From Pseudomonadota bacterium (GTDB lineage: Bacteria > Pseudomonadota > Alphaproteobacteria > Rhodobacterales > Rhodobacteraceae): a DNA stretch of 61,838 nucleotides. The position numbers and the translations under genes are program-made. Shown one piece after another: positions 51,181 through 59,073 of this stretch (its first letter is position 1; the number at the start of each line of letters is the position of its first letter). The notes under the pieces were generated by a model, which saw only the letters and a list, made by a program, of their open reading frames with translations, made no database searches and was not told the DNA's origin. The DNA lies in contig CAUJIP010000122.1 in assembly GCA_963205235.1 (NCBI GenBank), positions 1 through 61,838 of the forward strand, written 5' to 3'.

Positions 51181-52476
51181 ATGCCAAGGGTTGCCGAGGA
51201 ACTAACTGCGCTAGACGTAAAACGCTTGATCCATCCGGGCGGCAAGCGGAACGTGCTGTTTTCGGTCGGCGGGGTTCCTGGACTTCACTTGCAGGTCACC
51301 CCAAAGGACGGGCGGTCTTGGGTCCTGCGCACCACTGTTGGCAGCTTGCGCCGTGATATCGGCTTGGGCAGCTTTCCCGGCGTGACACTCTCTCAGGCAC
51401 GCGACAAGGCCCGCGACGCCCGCGCCATGATCGAGGGCGGTATTGACCCGGTGGAGCAACGCAAGGCCGCCAAGGCGGCTCTGGTGGCCGCGCAGCGCCG
51501 TGGGATGACCTTTGCCAAGGCGGTGGAGAATTACCTTGGCGCAAAGCTGGACGCCTTCAAAAACGCCAAGCATCGCCAGCAATGGGAAAACACGCTTGCC
51601 GCCCATGCTATCCCTGATCTGGGAAAAATGCTGGTGCAGGATATCGCAACCCAAGACGTTTTGCGGGTTTTGCAACCGCTCTGGACCGACCGCACGGAAA
51701 CCGCTTCCCGACTGCGCGGTCGGATTGAGGCGGTCCTTTCATGGGCCACGGTTGCAGGCCACCGGACAGGCGATAACCCGGCGCGCTGGGCGGGCAACCT
51801 GAAAGAATTGCTTCCTGCCCCGTCAAAGGTGGCGACAGAGGGCAATCACCCCGCCTTGGCCTTGGATGATGCGCCCCGCTGGTTTGCCGCCTTGCAGACC
51901 CGTGAAGGGTTCGGCGCGCGGGCGCTGGAGTTTCTGGCCCTGACTGCCACCCGGTCGCAAGAGGTTCGGGGGGCGCTTTGGGATGAAATTGATCTGGACA
52001 AGGCGCTTTGGATTATCCCCGGCGCGCGCATGAAGATGGGCAAGGAACATCGCATTCCCCTTTCCGCCCGCGCCGTGGCGTTGTTGAAGGCGCTTCCCCG
52101 GTTGAAGGATAACCCGCTGGTGTTTCCGGCAGCACGGGGCGGGATGCTTAGCGACATGACCCTTTCGGCCACCATGAAGCGGATGCACGAAAGCGCCGTC
52201 GCAGAAGGCGGGGCAGGGTTCATCGACCGCACGTCCAAGCGCCCCGCCGTGCCACACGGAATGAGAAGCTGTTTCAGGGATTGGGCGGCTGAAAAGACCA
52301 ACTTCCCCGGCGAGATGGCAGAAGTCGCGCTGGCCCATCGTATTAGCAACGCGGTCGAGGCCAGCTATCGGCGCGGCGACCAGATCGAAAAGCGCCGTGC
52401 AATGATGGCGGCTTGGGCGGATTTCATGGCCGATTCGCGGGGCGGTCCGACTGTGATTTCATTGCGCCGAGGCTAA
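51181..52476 (+). CDS. P4-type tyrosine recombinase/integrase
   Basis: This 431-residue integrase has an N-terminal DUF4102 arm-binding domain (ALDVKRLIHPGGKRNVLFSV), a core-binding domain, and a C-terminal catalytic domain. The domain shows the Arg of ATRSQEVRGALW, HGMRSCFRDWAAE and HRISNAVEASYRRGD with the final tyrosine. It recombines at the 3' end of tRNA genes, here tRNA-Ser. ATG 51181 starts the arm-binding domain; in-frame upstream sequence overlaps the arm site and is not used. It reads inward from the left end of the element. Confidence 0.93.
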   Translation: MPRVAEELTALDVKRLIHPGGKRNVLFSVGGVPGLHLQVTPKDGRSWVLRTTVGSLRRDIGLGSFPGVTLSQARDKARDARAMIEGGIDPVEQRKAAKAALVAAQRRGMTFAKAVENYLGAKLDAFKNAKHRQQWENTLAAHAIPDLGKMLVQDIATQDVLRVLQPLWTDRTETASRLRGRIEAVLSWATVAGHRTGDNPARWAGNLKELLPAPSKVATEGNHPALALDDAPRWFAALQTREGFGARALEFLALTATRSQEVRGALWDEIDLDKALWIIPGARMKMGKEHRIPLSARAVALLKALPRLKDNPLVFPAARGGMLSDMTLSATMKRMHESAVAEGGAGFIDRTSKRPAVPHGMRSCFRDWAAEKTNFPGEMAEVALAHRISNAVEASYRRGDQIEKRRAMMAAWADFMADSRGGPTVISLRRG

Positions 52477-52838
52477 AGCGCCCGATCAATCGAAAGATTT
52501 CAGTGGATTAATTGTGGGCTAATTGTGGACAGGCTTGGGGATAGGCCCCCTTTTTCGGCTATATGATGCAAAGCCTTACAAAATATGGTGTCCCGCTCTC
52601 ACTGTGGATCAAGCTGTGGTAGAATCGCTATTTGCAAGGATGATGCCGGGCCGGTATTGACGGTTGCATTCGTTTGCCCGTTACTACCCCGGACCAGACT
52701 CAATCGTGTTGATTGGTTGCCCCGCGCCGCTCTAGCAAGCGAACGCAGGGCGGGTGTCCTCGCAGACCCCTTTATTCAACACGGCCTACCGGGCAACGCA
52801 ACGATTCTGTTGCGCCCCTCTCGCTTGAAAGGGCAAGC
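52477..52838. other. 362-base non-coding stretch after the integrase, with direct repeats
   Basis: No supported gene is seen. TAATTGTGG occurs at 52509-52517 and again at 52520-52528, an 11-base period. This may be a binding site for the integrase, the AlpA-like protein or a replication initiator. The right end contains the ribosome-binding site for the AlpA-like gene. Confidence 0.45.
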
Positions 52839-53027
52839 ATGGCCGAAATCTATCTTTCGAACCGCCAAATTGGTGCGCGTTACGGGGTTCACCCCTTAAC
52901 CCCGCGCAGATGGGTCAGGGATGACCCCACGTTTCCTCGCCCGGTCAAATTGACCCCCGGCTGCACTAGGTGGCGTCTTTCCGAGATTGAGACTTGGGAA
53001 GCGTCCAAAGCCAAGACCGTAGCTTAA
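52839..53027 (+). CDS. AlpA-like excisionase/regulator
   Basis: This 62-residue protein matches the AlpA/MerR-like helix-turn-helix pattern: YLSNRQIGARYGVHPLTPRRW, then FPRPVKLTPGCTRWRLSEIE, which ends in the wing typical of these small factors. Such proteins act as excision or integrase-control factors in P4-like elements. ATG 52839 is preceded by AAAGGG; longer reading frames upstream lack coding character. It lies between the integrase and the replication genes. Confidence 0.85.
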   Translation: MAEIYLSNRQIGARYGVHPLTPRRWVRDDPTFPRPVKLTPGCTRWRLSEIETWEASKAKTVA

Positions 53028-53131
53028 GGAAACCGCCACCCGGCGGGGCGGCGGCCTATTTGTCTTGGCGATCTGTGAGGCCAAAACATTAGCACTCCCT
53101 GCCCGTGGCCGCAATTGCCAAGGGGCAAATC

Positions 53132-53416
53132 ATGACCAAACAAGACCGCTGGTTTTCCGGCGAAACCCAAGTTTATTGGGCCTGCGATGCACTGATCAAG
53201 GGGCGCGAAATCTCCCACAAGACCGAAATCAGGGAAGCGAAAGGATGGCGTCTTGGCGCAATCATCCATCGCCTGAAGTCGGAATATCACTGGCCAATCA
53301 TCGCCGAATACAAAGGGCCGGAGAATGTCGCGTACTATCGTTTGCGCCCCGGCACTGACCCGGCCCGCCTGATCTATCCGCCCAGCGCAAGCGGGCTTTC
53401 CGAGGGGGAAGCGTGA
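53132..53416 (+). CDS. small winged-helix-like protein of the element
   Basis: This 94-residue protein has a TQVYWACDALIKGREISHKTEI segment and KGWRLGAIIHRLKSEYHWPI, a layout like phage-encoded helix-turn-helix proteins. It then has a basic/aromatic AYYRLRPG segment. ATG 53132 follows AAGGGGCAAATC, a good ribosome-binding site. Its stop overlaps the start of the next small gene (TGATG). The role may be transcriptional control or replication assistance; this is uncertain. Confidence 0.7.
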   Translation: MTKQDRWFSGETQVYWACDALIKGREISHKTEIREAKGWRLGAIIHRLKSEYHWPIIAEYKGPENVAYYRLRPGTDPARLIYPPSASGLSEGEA

Positions 53417-53520
53417 TGCTGACCCTCTTGCTTTTGCTGGGCTACCAACCGGGCGAAGCGGTATTGCTGGCCACTGTTTTCTATTCCGGGCTTGTCCTGA
53501 TTTTGTGGGGGGATGCATGA
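53416..53520 (+). CDS. 34-residue hydrophobic peptide
   Basis: MLTLLLLLGYQPGEAVLLAT continues to VFYSGLVLILWGDA, giving one or two membrane-spanning stretches. Its ATG shares a base with the upstream stop, and its TGA overlaps the next gene's ATG (ATGA). The peptide is thus translationally coupled on both sides. This is the main evidence it is real, since it is too short for a homology call. It may only serve to couple translation, or act at the membrane. Confidence 0.55.
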   Translation: MLTLLLLLGYQPGEAVLLATVFYSGLVLILWGDA

Positions 53521-54647
53521 TGGCAAATCGCGCCCAGCGCCACGAAAACACCCTGCCCGATGATTTCCGCAACGAGCTTGCCCGCCTTGTGCGGGCGGGC
53601 TTCCCCCTCTTGCCACTTGGCGGGGGGGCCGATGGCAAGGCCCCTCTGGTCGGGGGATGGGTTGGCCCCAAGATGACCTTGGCGCGCGTCCTAGGCCCGC
53701 TCTATCGGTCGGGGGTCCCATTCTTTGGCATTCGCCTAGACGGCCTTGCCGTGATCGATTGCGACACCGATGACCCCGAACTGGTCAAGGCCCTGGAGGC
53801 CCGCTTTGGCCCTTCCCCCGTGCATGTGAAAACGCCACGCGGGCGGCACCTCTACTATCGCGCGACCGACAAGGCCCCGAACCTGCGCGGCGAGGGTTTG
53901 CTGGTCGATATCAAGACTGGCGCGAGTGCCTATGTCGCTGGCCCGTGGTCTGTCCGGCCCGATGGGGGCTGCTACACGCCCGCCAAGGGGGTCTTAGGGG
54001 TCGATGCCCTGCCACCCCTGCGCGCGCCTGTTACGCCCGCCAGAAAGGCGCTGGGCCAGCCTATCCCGGTCGGTCATCGCCACGCGGCGCTGGTCAGAGA
54101 GGCAATGCAGATGCTTGAACTTGTGGACAGCGCCGAGGAACTGGCGGCGAACCTTGCGGGGGTCAGGGATGACCTTTGCGAAGGCCCGGCCACCATGCCC
54201 GACAGCGAGTTGCGCGGGATTGCCGAATGGGCTTGGAAAGCCCGACTGGAGAACCGGATTTACAGGGGTCGCGATAGCGCCTTTTCGGTTCACCGACTGG
54301 CCCTAGATGCCTTGCGCCGATGCGATAACGACAGCGACGCAATCGGGCTTTTCATCCTGTTGACCGACATGCACGGCCACGCCACCGGCAAGCGCTTTGC
54401 GCTGGACTTCAAGGCAATGAGGGAAGCGGGGTTGACCCGTCTTTCCATTCCCAAGCTGCGCGCGGCCCGTCGCACCTTGCAGGCGGTCGGGTTGCTGAAA
54501 CTGGTGGGAAAGCATCGGGCGGGGTCGGTTCATCAGACTTTCGCCCTGACCCGCCTGCGCCCTGATCTGATTGACGCCCCGAACATCACCCGGTTGCCGC
54601 CAATCAAGGCCCCTAACCCTCCGGGGAAGAAAGGGGAGAGGGGCTAA
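53517..54647 (+). CDS. bifunctional DNA primase/polymerase (Prim-Pol) of the element
   Basis: This 376-residue protein has an N-terminal Prim-Pol domain: LARAGFPLLPL-like start, GIRLDGLAVIDCDTDDPE with the metal-binding aspartates, VHVKTPRGRHLYYR and LLVDIKTGASAYVAGP. The C-terminal half is helical, with winged-helix-like LTRLSIPKLRAARRTLQAVG. Such enzymes prime replication of plasmids and satellites. No separate helicase is encoded, and a helicase domain is absent here. ATG 53517 or 53520 could be the start; the first overlaps the peptide gene. Confidence 0.85.
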   Translation: MMANRAQRHENTLPDDFRNELARLVRAGFPLLPLGGGADGKAPLVGGWVGPKMTLARVLGPLYRSGVPFFGIRLDGLAVIDCDTDDPELVKALEARFGPSPVHVKTPRGRHLYYRATDKAPNLRGEGLLVDIKTGASAYVAGPWSVRPDGGCYTPAKGVLGVDALPPLRAPVTPARKALGQPIPVGHRHAALVREAMQMLELVDSAEELAANLAGVRDDLCEGPATMPDSELRGIAEWAWKARLENRIYRGRDSAFSVHRLALDALRRCDNDSDAIGLFILLTDMHGHATGKRFALDFKAMREAGLTRLSIPKLRAARRTLQAVGLLKLVGKHRAGSVHQTFALTRLRPDLIDAPNITRLPPIKAPNPPGKKGERG

Positions 54648-54655
54648 GGTTACAT

Positions 54656-55330
54656 ATGAGGAACGAAATCGACTGCACAAATCCGCCACCGAAAGGCAAG
54701 AACGCAATGACTGACACCCCGCCCAAAGACATGACCCCGGCCCTTGATGCACTGGACAGCCTTCCCGATGCCCAGCGCACAAAGGTGACTGAAACCGCGA
54801 AAGCTGCGGCGGCGCTTGCACCTGCGCCGTCAATGCGCCTGACCTTGAAGGGCGACACGCTTGAAATCGGGTTTAAGGGCGTGCAACCGGAAGTCGCATC
54901 GGCTTTGCAGATGGCCGACATGGGAACTGCGGACAGCGATTTTCATCAGGGCTTGGTCAGGCAAATCGCCTGCTTGGGGTCGCAGAAGGTCAGTGTGGAC
55001 AGTGCCGCTTCCAACTTTGTGATGGCTGTTATCCGGTCGGTTGCCCCGCGCGATGGCCTTGAGGCGATGCTTGCGACGCAAATGGGGGCGATCCATTCCG
55101 CGACCATGATGCTGGCAAGGCGGCTAAATCATGCGGACACCATCGCGCAACAGGATGCCGCCGAGAGGGCGCTAAACAAACTGAGCCGGACCTTTGCCAT
55201 GCAGATGGAAGCCTTGAAGCGATACCGGACAGGCGGTCAGCAAAGGGTCACGGTCGAGCATGTGACGGTTAACGCGGGCGGGCAGGCGATTGTCGGGGCA
55301 GTCGAGACAGGGGGAGGGGGTAGGAAGTGA
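54656..55330 (+). CDS. uncharacterised element protein (gene A)
   Basis: This 224-residue protein has an acidic N-terminus (LDALDSLPDAQRTKVTETAK), a middle block (MRLTLKGDTLEIGFKG, FHQGLVRQIACLG) and a basic, Gln-rich helical end (ALNKLSRTFAMQMEALKRYR). Families of this type occur in alphaproteobacterial prophages without known function. ATG 54656 follows AAGGT; an internal ATG at 54707 is also possible. It shares a GTGA overlap with the next gene. A 50-base exact fragment of it recurs at 55645-55694. Confidence 0.65.
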   Translation: MRNEIDCTNPPPKGKNAMTDTPPKDMTPALDALDSLPDAQRTKVTETAKAAAALAPAPSMRLTLKGDTLEIGFKGVQPEVASALQMADMGTADSDFHQGLVRQIACLGSQKVSVDSAASNFVMAVIRSVAPRDGLEAMLATQMGAIHSATMMLARRLNHADTIAQQDAAERALNKLSRTFAMQMEALKRYRTGGQQRVTVEHVTVNAGGQAIVGAVETGGGGRK

Positions 55331-55611
55331 AATCGACCGTCAACCCGATGCGCCCCGCCCAGCGCCTTGCGGACGCGCCCCGCTGCAAGGCCACGGCCAA
55401 GACCACCCGTTGCCGCTGCAAAGGCCCCGCCGTGAAGGGCTGGTCGGTCTGCCGGATGCATGGTGCAAGAGGGGGCGCACCTTTCGGCCCCGCCAATGGC
55501 CGATGGCGTCACGGGAACCGGACAGGGGAAGTCGAGGCGATGCGCCGCGAGTTGTGCGAACTGATGGCAGATGCCCGATTGACCGCCAAGCGGTCTACTT
55601 CTGTGGGGTGA
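55327..55611 (+). CDS. HGGAR-motif small basic protein (gene B)
   Basis: This 94-residue basic protein has Cys pairs (CKATAKTTRCRCKG, CRMHGARGGAPFGPANGRW) typical of the small HGGAR-motif proteins found on mobile elements and prophages. GTG 55327 overlaps the preceding stop (GTGA), so it is translationally coupled to gene A. Function is unknown; a zinc-ribbon-like or nucleic-acid role is possible. A second, partial copy lies at 56708-56932. Confidence 0.68.
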   Translation: MKSTVNPMRPAQRLADAPRCKATAKTTRCRCKGPAVKGWSVCRMHGARGGAPFGPANGRWRHGNRTGEVEAMRRELCELMADARLTAKRSTSVG

Positions 55612-55629
55612 GAACTTAAGTGCAAAAGT

Positions 55630-55797
55630 TTGCCACGGAAGTGGCTGGACAGCCTTCCCGATGCCCAGCGCACAAAGGTGACTGAAACCGCGAAGGCGCT
55701 TGCTTCGACGCCGTCAATGCGTTTCAGTTTCAATGATGGCACCCCGCCCGATGCCAAAGCGCTGGTGGCAATTTTGACATTGGAGGGAATTTCATGA
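55630..55797 (+). pseudogene. truncated duplicate of gene A
   Basis: Bases 55645-55694 are identical to 54752-54801 inside gene A. After that the reading frame drifts (KALASTPSMRFSFNDGTPPD) and reaches a stop at 55795-55797. Only the N-terminal third is retained, and no proper start is visible beyond a TTG at 55630. Its stop overlaps the ATG of the Sel1-repeat gene (ATGA). It marks a duplication of the A-B gene pair in which the middle was replaced. Confidence 0.75.
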
Positions 55798-56711
55798 ACC
55801 GGCTTATTCGTTCCGCAGCTTTCGCTCTGATGCTGATGCCCGCGATGGGTTCGGCGCAAGATTTTGACGTCGGGCTGGCCGCTGCCGAAGCGGGTGATTT
55901 TGCCACGGCGCTGCGCGAATGGACGCCCCTTGCCGAGCAGGGTGACATGGTGGCGCAATACAACCTCGGCATCATGTACAACAACGGCGACGGCGTGTTG
56001 GAGGACGACGCCGAAGCGGCCAAGTGGTACCGGCTGGCGGCAGAGCAGGGCTACGCGGACGCGCAATTCAACCTCGGCCTAATGTACGACAGCGGCATAG
56101 CAGTGCCGCAGGACTATGCCGAGGCGGTGAGGTTGTACCGGCAGGCGGCGGAGCAGGGCCAAGCGTCGGCGCAAACCAACCTTGGCGCCATGTACGAGAG
56201 CGGCCAAGGCGTGCCGCAGGACTATGCCGAGGCTGTCAAGTGGTACCGGCTGGCCGCCGACCAGGGCAAGGCTTTGGCGCAATCCAACCTCGGCCTGATG
56301 TACTTCAAAGGCGACGGCGTGCCGCAGGACTATGCCGAGGCAGTCAAGTGGTACCGGCTGGCCGCCGAGCAGGGCGACGCGTCGGGGCAGTCCGACCTCG
56401 GCGCCATGTACGCCCTCGGCATAGGCGTGCCGCAGGACTATGCCGAGGCGGTCAAGTGGTCCCGGCTGGCCGCCGAACAGGGCGACGCGTCGGCGCAATT
56501 CGGCCTCGGTATCCGTTACGAATTCGGCCAAGGCGTGCTGCAGGACTACGTGACGGCTCATATGTGGTACAACATTGGAGCTGCGAACGGCGATACCGAT
56601 GGCGCAACCAGTCGGGACAGAGTTGCGGCGCAGATGTTACCCGCTGACATATCCGAAGCGCAACGGCGCGCCAAGGTCTGCATGGCTTCGGGGTATCAGG
56701 ACTGCGATTGA
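55794..56711 (+). CDS. secreted Sel1-repeat protein
   Basis: This 305-residue exported protein has a signal peptide (LIRSAAFALMLMPAMGSAQ). Seven Sel1-like repeats of 36 residues follow, each resembling DYAEAVKWYRLAAEQGDASAQ and the next ..LG.MY..G.GVPQ, then a short cysteine-containing tail. Sel1 repeats mediate protein binding. The signal peptide places it in the periplasm or outside the cell. GGAGGG precedes ATG 55794. The repeats are highly similar to one another in DNA, so copy number could vary by recombination. It is the best cargo candidate of the element. Confidence 0.88.
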   Translation: MNRLIRSAAFALMLMPAMGSAQDFDVGLAAAEAGDFATALREWTPLAEQGDMVAQYNLGIMYNNGDGVLEDDAEAAKWYRLAAEQGYADAQFNLGLMYDSGIAVPQDYAEAVRLYRQAAEQGQASAQTNLGAMYESGQGVPQDYAEAVKWYRLAADQGKALAQSNLGLMYFKGDGVPQDYAEAVKWYRLAAEQGDASGQSDLGAMYALGIGVPQDYAEAVKWSRLAAEQGDASAQFGLGIRYEFGQGVLQDYVTAHMWYNIGAANGDTDGATSRDRVAAQMLPADISEAQRRAKVCMASGYQDCD

Positions 56712-56932
56712 CTGGGACGCTGGTGGTCCCGTTGATCAGCAACAGCGGCCCTTCTGTCAAGGGTTGGAGCGTCTGCCGGATGCATGGGGCAAGAGGGGGC
56801 GCGCCGCTTGGCCCCGCCAATGGTCGGTGGCGACATGGCAACAGGACAAGGGAGGCCGAGGCGATGCGCCGTGTGTTGTCCGATCTGGTCAAGAATAGTC
56901 ACGTCGTCGCAAAATTGATCATGGATTATTGA
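56708..56932 (+). pseudogene. partial duplicate of gene B (HGGAR-motif protein)
   Basis: The frame encodes VKGWSVCRMHGARGGAPLGP and NGRWRHGNRTREAEAMRR, the C-terminal half of gene B at about 80% identity, then a different tail. The N-terminal Cys-containing part is missing and replaced by sequence without pattern. A TTG overlapping the Sel1 stop is the only start. It may be a degraded copy or a short functional version. Confidence 0.6.
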
Positions 56933-57036
56933 GGGTTCGGAGTTCAAGCATTGGCAAGGTTTCCGTCGGCGGTGCTATCTGGAAATGTCATGCTGATGAC
57001 CAACCGAAACGAACGCAGACCAAAATGAGGTGTAGG

Positions 57037-57471
57037 ATGAGGATGGCAGGGGTTTTTGCGTTTGGGTTGATGGTATGCGTGTTCTCTCCGCAGGCTTGGG
57101 GCGAAACAATCATTGAGTGTGACGGAGGTCAGGGGAAGGCATTCTACTATGACAACGACCCGGAGACTGGCGCACAAATAGGGTGGATTGATGATGGCAT
57201 GACTGACGGAGCGATTGTCTTGGTCACCAACGGTGACAGTGCTGACATCATCATAAAGGACGCAATTGGCACCATTTCGGCTAGTGCCGAGGGAGCGACC
57301 GTAACGGTCTTGGACGTGCATGAACCATTCGTTGATGTCTTGGTAGCTTACCCTCAGGGTCCCAAGGAACTTTACACCTTCGATCTAGACTTGCGCCGAG
57401 TCGCATGGTCGCAGCACAAGTTTGGCGTAATGTTCGACAAGGCGCAGACATTCGTCGCTGACTGCAAGTGA
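57037..57471 (+). CDS. small secreted protein of the element
   Basis: This 144-residue protein has a signal peptide (MRMAGVFAFGLMVCVFSPQA, cleavage near WGE). The mature part is beta-rich with two cysteines (IIECDGG and VADCK), suggesting a disulfide-linked domain in the periplasm. GAGG before ATG 57037 supports this start; ATG 57025 is an alternative. No family is recognised. Its lower GC and position next to the right end mark it as accessory cargo. Confidence 0.6.
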   Translation: MRMAGVFAFGLMVCVFSPQAWGETIIECDGGQGKAFYYDNDPETGAQIGWIDDGMTDGAIVLVTNGDSADIIIKDAIGTISASAEGATVTVLDVHEPFVDVLVAYPQGPKELYTFDLDLRRVAWSQHKFGVMFDKAQTFVADCK

Positions 57472-57517
57472 AGTGCCACCGCCGGTGGATTGCCGGTCCG
57501 GCCAAGCGTTTTTTCTA

Positions 57518-57538
57518 TGTGGGGTTCTTTGTGGGGTA
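57518..57538. promoter_or_regulatory. paired arm-type integrase sites, right end
   Basis: TGTGGGGTT (57518-57526) and CTTTGTGGGGTA (57527-57538) lie head to tail, about 45 bases from the tRNA end. The second is identical to 51151-51162 at the left end. Matching motifs at both ends are what an integrase with arm-binding domains requires. Confidence 0.62.
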
Positions 57539-57581
57539 TTGATTCGAAAGCGCCATTTTTCGCAATGAAATCAAAGGCCAT

Positions 57582-57596
57582 TGGCGGAGGAGGTGG
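57582..57596. repeat. right attachment-site repeat within tRNA-Ser
   Basis: TGGCGGAGGAGGTGG forms the 3' end (acceptor and T-stem portion) of tRNA-Ser and matches 51008-51022 exactly. The tRNA gene is intact at this end. Confidence 0.78.
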
Positions 57597-57671
57597 GATT
57601 CGAACCCACGGTAGAGTTACCCCTACGTCGGTTTTCAAGACCGGTGCGATAGACCACTCCGCCACTCCTCC
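57582..57671 (-). tRNA. tRNA-Ser(TGA)
   Basis: The 90-base gene has acceptor arms GGAGGAG/CTCCTCC, the long variable arm (ACGTAGGGGTAACTCTAC) expected of tRNA-Ser, an anticodon loop CTTGAAA (anticodon TGA), GGTTCGAATCC T-loop and an encoded CCA. The element described above is inserted at its 3' end. Confidence 0.95.
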
Positions 57672-57917
57672 GACGGCACCCGAATAGGCTGACCGGAATG
57701 ATTCTGAAAGGGAAGCTGTTGCCGTTTTCCGCTGATCGTGAGCGGGGTGATCTGCCTCGGCCCTTTCCACGAGCCCGCGAAGCCGATATGATGCATGCCA
57801 AGGCAGGAAGACCCGACGTGGAATGGGCAGAAAATGGCCCAGGTGAAAGCGCCGCCGGTTCGGGCGTAGTGGCAAGAAAGCGCGACGTGCAGATCGCGCA
57901 GGGATTGAGGGCAAAGC

Positions 57918-59060
57918 ATGGCACGGATCATGGGTTGGCGCATCATTCTGGGCCTTGCAGCCTCAGGATTTCTTGCCGCATGCGTCGAGACTTCCGGCAC
58001 AACCGAGGGCGGAACGGCAGGTGCGACTGGCGCAAGCACGAAGGTTCGCGCGGGTGCCGAGGTCGAAGCGCCCGAGGTCTTTCAGGCCACCGATAGCGCA
58101 CTTTGGGATGGTCGCCCGTCACTGGGGGGAATCTGGGTGGCATCGCCTGATGCCGTCGATCCTGAACGGGTCGTGATGTACAACCCGGCGACTGGCAAGA
58201 CGGTCAAGGGCGCGCTGTTCCGCCGTGAGCGCGACAATCCCGGTCCGCGCTTGCAGCTTTCTTCGGATGCGGCAGAGGCGTTGGGTGTGCTTGCCGGAAT
58301 GCCGACCGAAATTCAGGTGACAGCCCTGCGCAAGCAGGAAGTGGTTGAAGAGACTGTGCCAGAGGCCGTCGCGCCGATCGAAGCCGATGCCGTTGCAGCC
58401 GAGGCTGAACCGGCTGCCGGTGCCGAAGCGGGCAAGGATGCGGCGGCTGTCGCTGCGGCCGCGCTGGATGCCGTGGATGCCGGAGCAGGGGCTGGGGCGG
58501 ACGCTGTATCTGCCGCAGACCCGGCTGCTGCTGCGGTGACGGCGGAAGAACCGCCCAAGCGCAAGACCTGGAAGGAAAAGCGGGCCGAGGCCAAGGCCGC
58601 CCGTGAAGCGAAGAAGGCGGCGGCTGCCGCCGAGGCTGCCGCAGCGGCAGGGGAAGCGCCGGTTGCCGAGGGCGTTGAAGCTCCGACAGCCGAGACTGCG
58701 GGGGTGACTGCAATCGAGTCGGCCCCGCTTGACGCGCGCAAGCCCGAGGTCGCTGCAGGCAACGACCCCGATCCCAAGCCCGCGAAAGCCGAAGCTGCGG
58801 ATGAGGCCGTCGCAGCCCCGGCGGAACCTGCGCCTGTCGAAGCCGGTGGCGCGACCCGCACGATCCAGATCGCGTCGTTCTCGAAGGATGACAACGCCAA
58901 TCGCGCCGTCGAAGCGCTGTTGAAGATCGGGATTGCTGCGCGTGCGCAGAAGCTTGAAAAGGATGGCAAGGCCGTCTGGGGAGTTGTGGCCACGGGCGAT
59001 CAGGCCATGCTGAACAAGATCAAGGACGCCGGGTTTGCCGACGCCTATTTCCTGAAGTAA
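57918..59060 (+). CDS. SPOR-domain lipoprotein
   Basis: This 380-residue lipoprotein has a signal with lipobox LAAC (Cys ~22) and a short conserved domain (LWDGRPSLGGIWVASPDAVD, GKTVKGALFRRE) like the N-terminal domain of RlpA/SPOR proteins in Rhodobacterales. A long Ala/Glu/Pro/Lys low-complexity stretch (~140-300) follows, then a C-terminal SPOR domain (TIQIASFSKDDNANRAVEAL onward) that binds denuded septal peptidoglycan. It is 13 bases before a D,D-carboxypeptidase, fitting a cell-division wall role. Confidence 0.86.
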   Translation: MARIMGWRIILGLAASGFLAACVETSGTTEGGTAGATGASTKVRAGAEVEAPEVFQATDSALWDGRPSLGGIWVASPDAVDPERVVMYNPATGKTVKGALFRRERDNPGPRLQLSSDAAEALGVLAGMPTEIQVTALRKQEVVEETVPEAVAPIEADAVAAEAEPAAGAEAGKDAAAVAAAALDAVDAGAGAGADAVSAADPAAAAVTAEEPPKRKTWKEKRAEAKAAREAKKAAAAAEAAAAAGEAPVAEGVEAPTAETAGVTAIESAPLDARKPEVAAGNDPDPKPAKAEAADEAVAAPAEPAPVEAGGATRTIQIASFSKDDNANRAVEALLKIGIAARAQKLEKDGKAVWGVVATGDQAMLNKIKDAGFADAYFLK

Positions 59061-59073
59061 CGGACGGACCTTC

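Larger units (their letters stand above)
51008..57596. mobile_element. 6.6-kb integrative element in tRNA-Ser, satellite-like
   Basis: The element is bounded by the 15-base direct repeat TGGCGGAGGAGGTGG, present at 51008-51022 and inside the 3' end of tRNA-Ser(TGA) at 57582-57596. A P4-type tyrosine integrase lies just inside the left end. It also encodes an AlpA-like regulator, a winged-helix-like protein, a 34-residue membrane peptide, a primase-polymerase, HGGAR-motif proteins and two secreted proteins. No capsid, portal or terminase genes are present, so it resembles phage satellites or PICI-like islands. TGTGGGGT motifs near both ends look like integrase arm sites. Confidence 0.82.
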
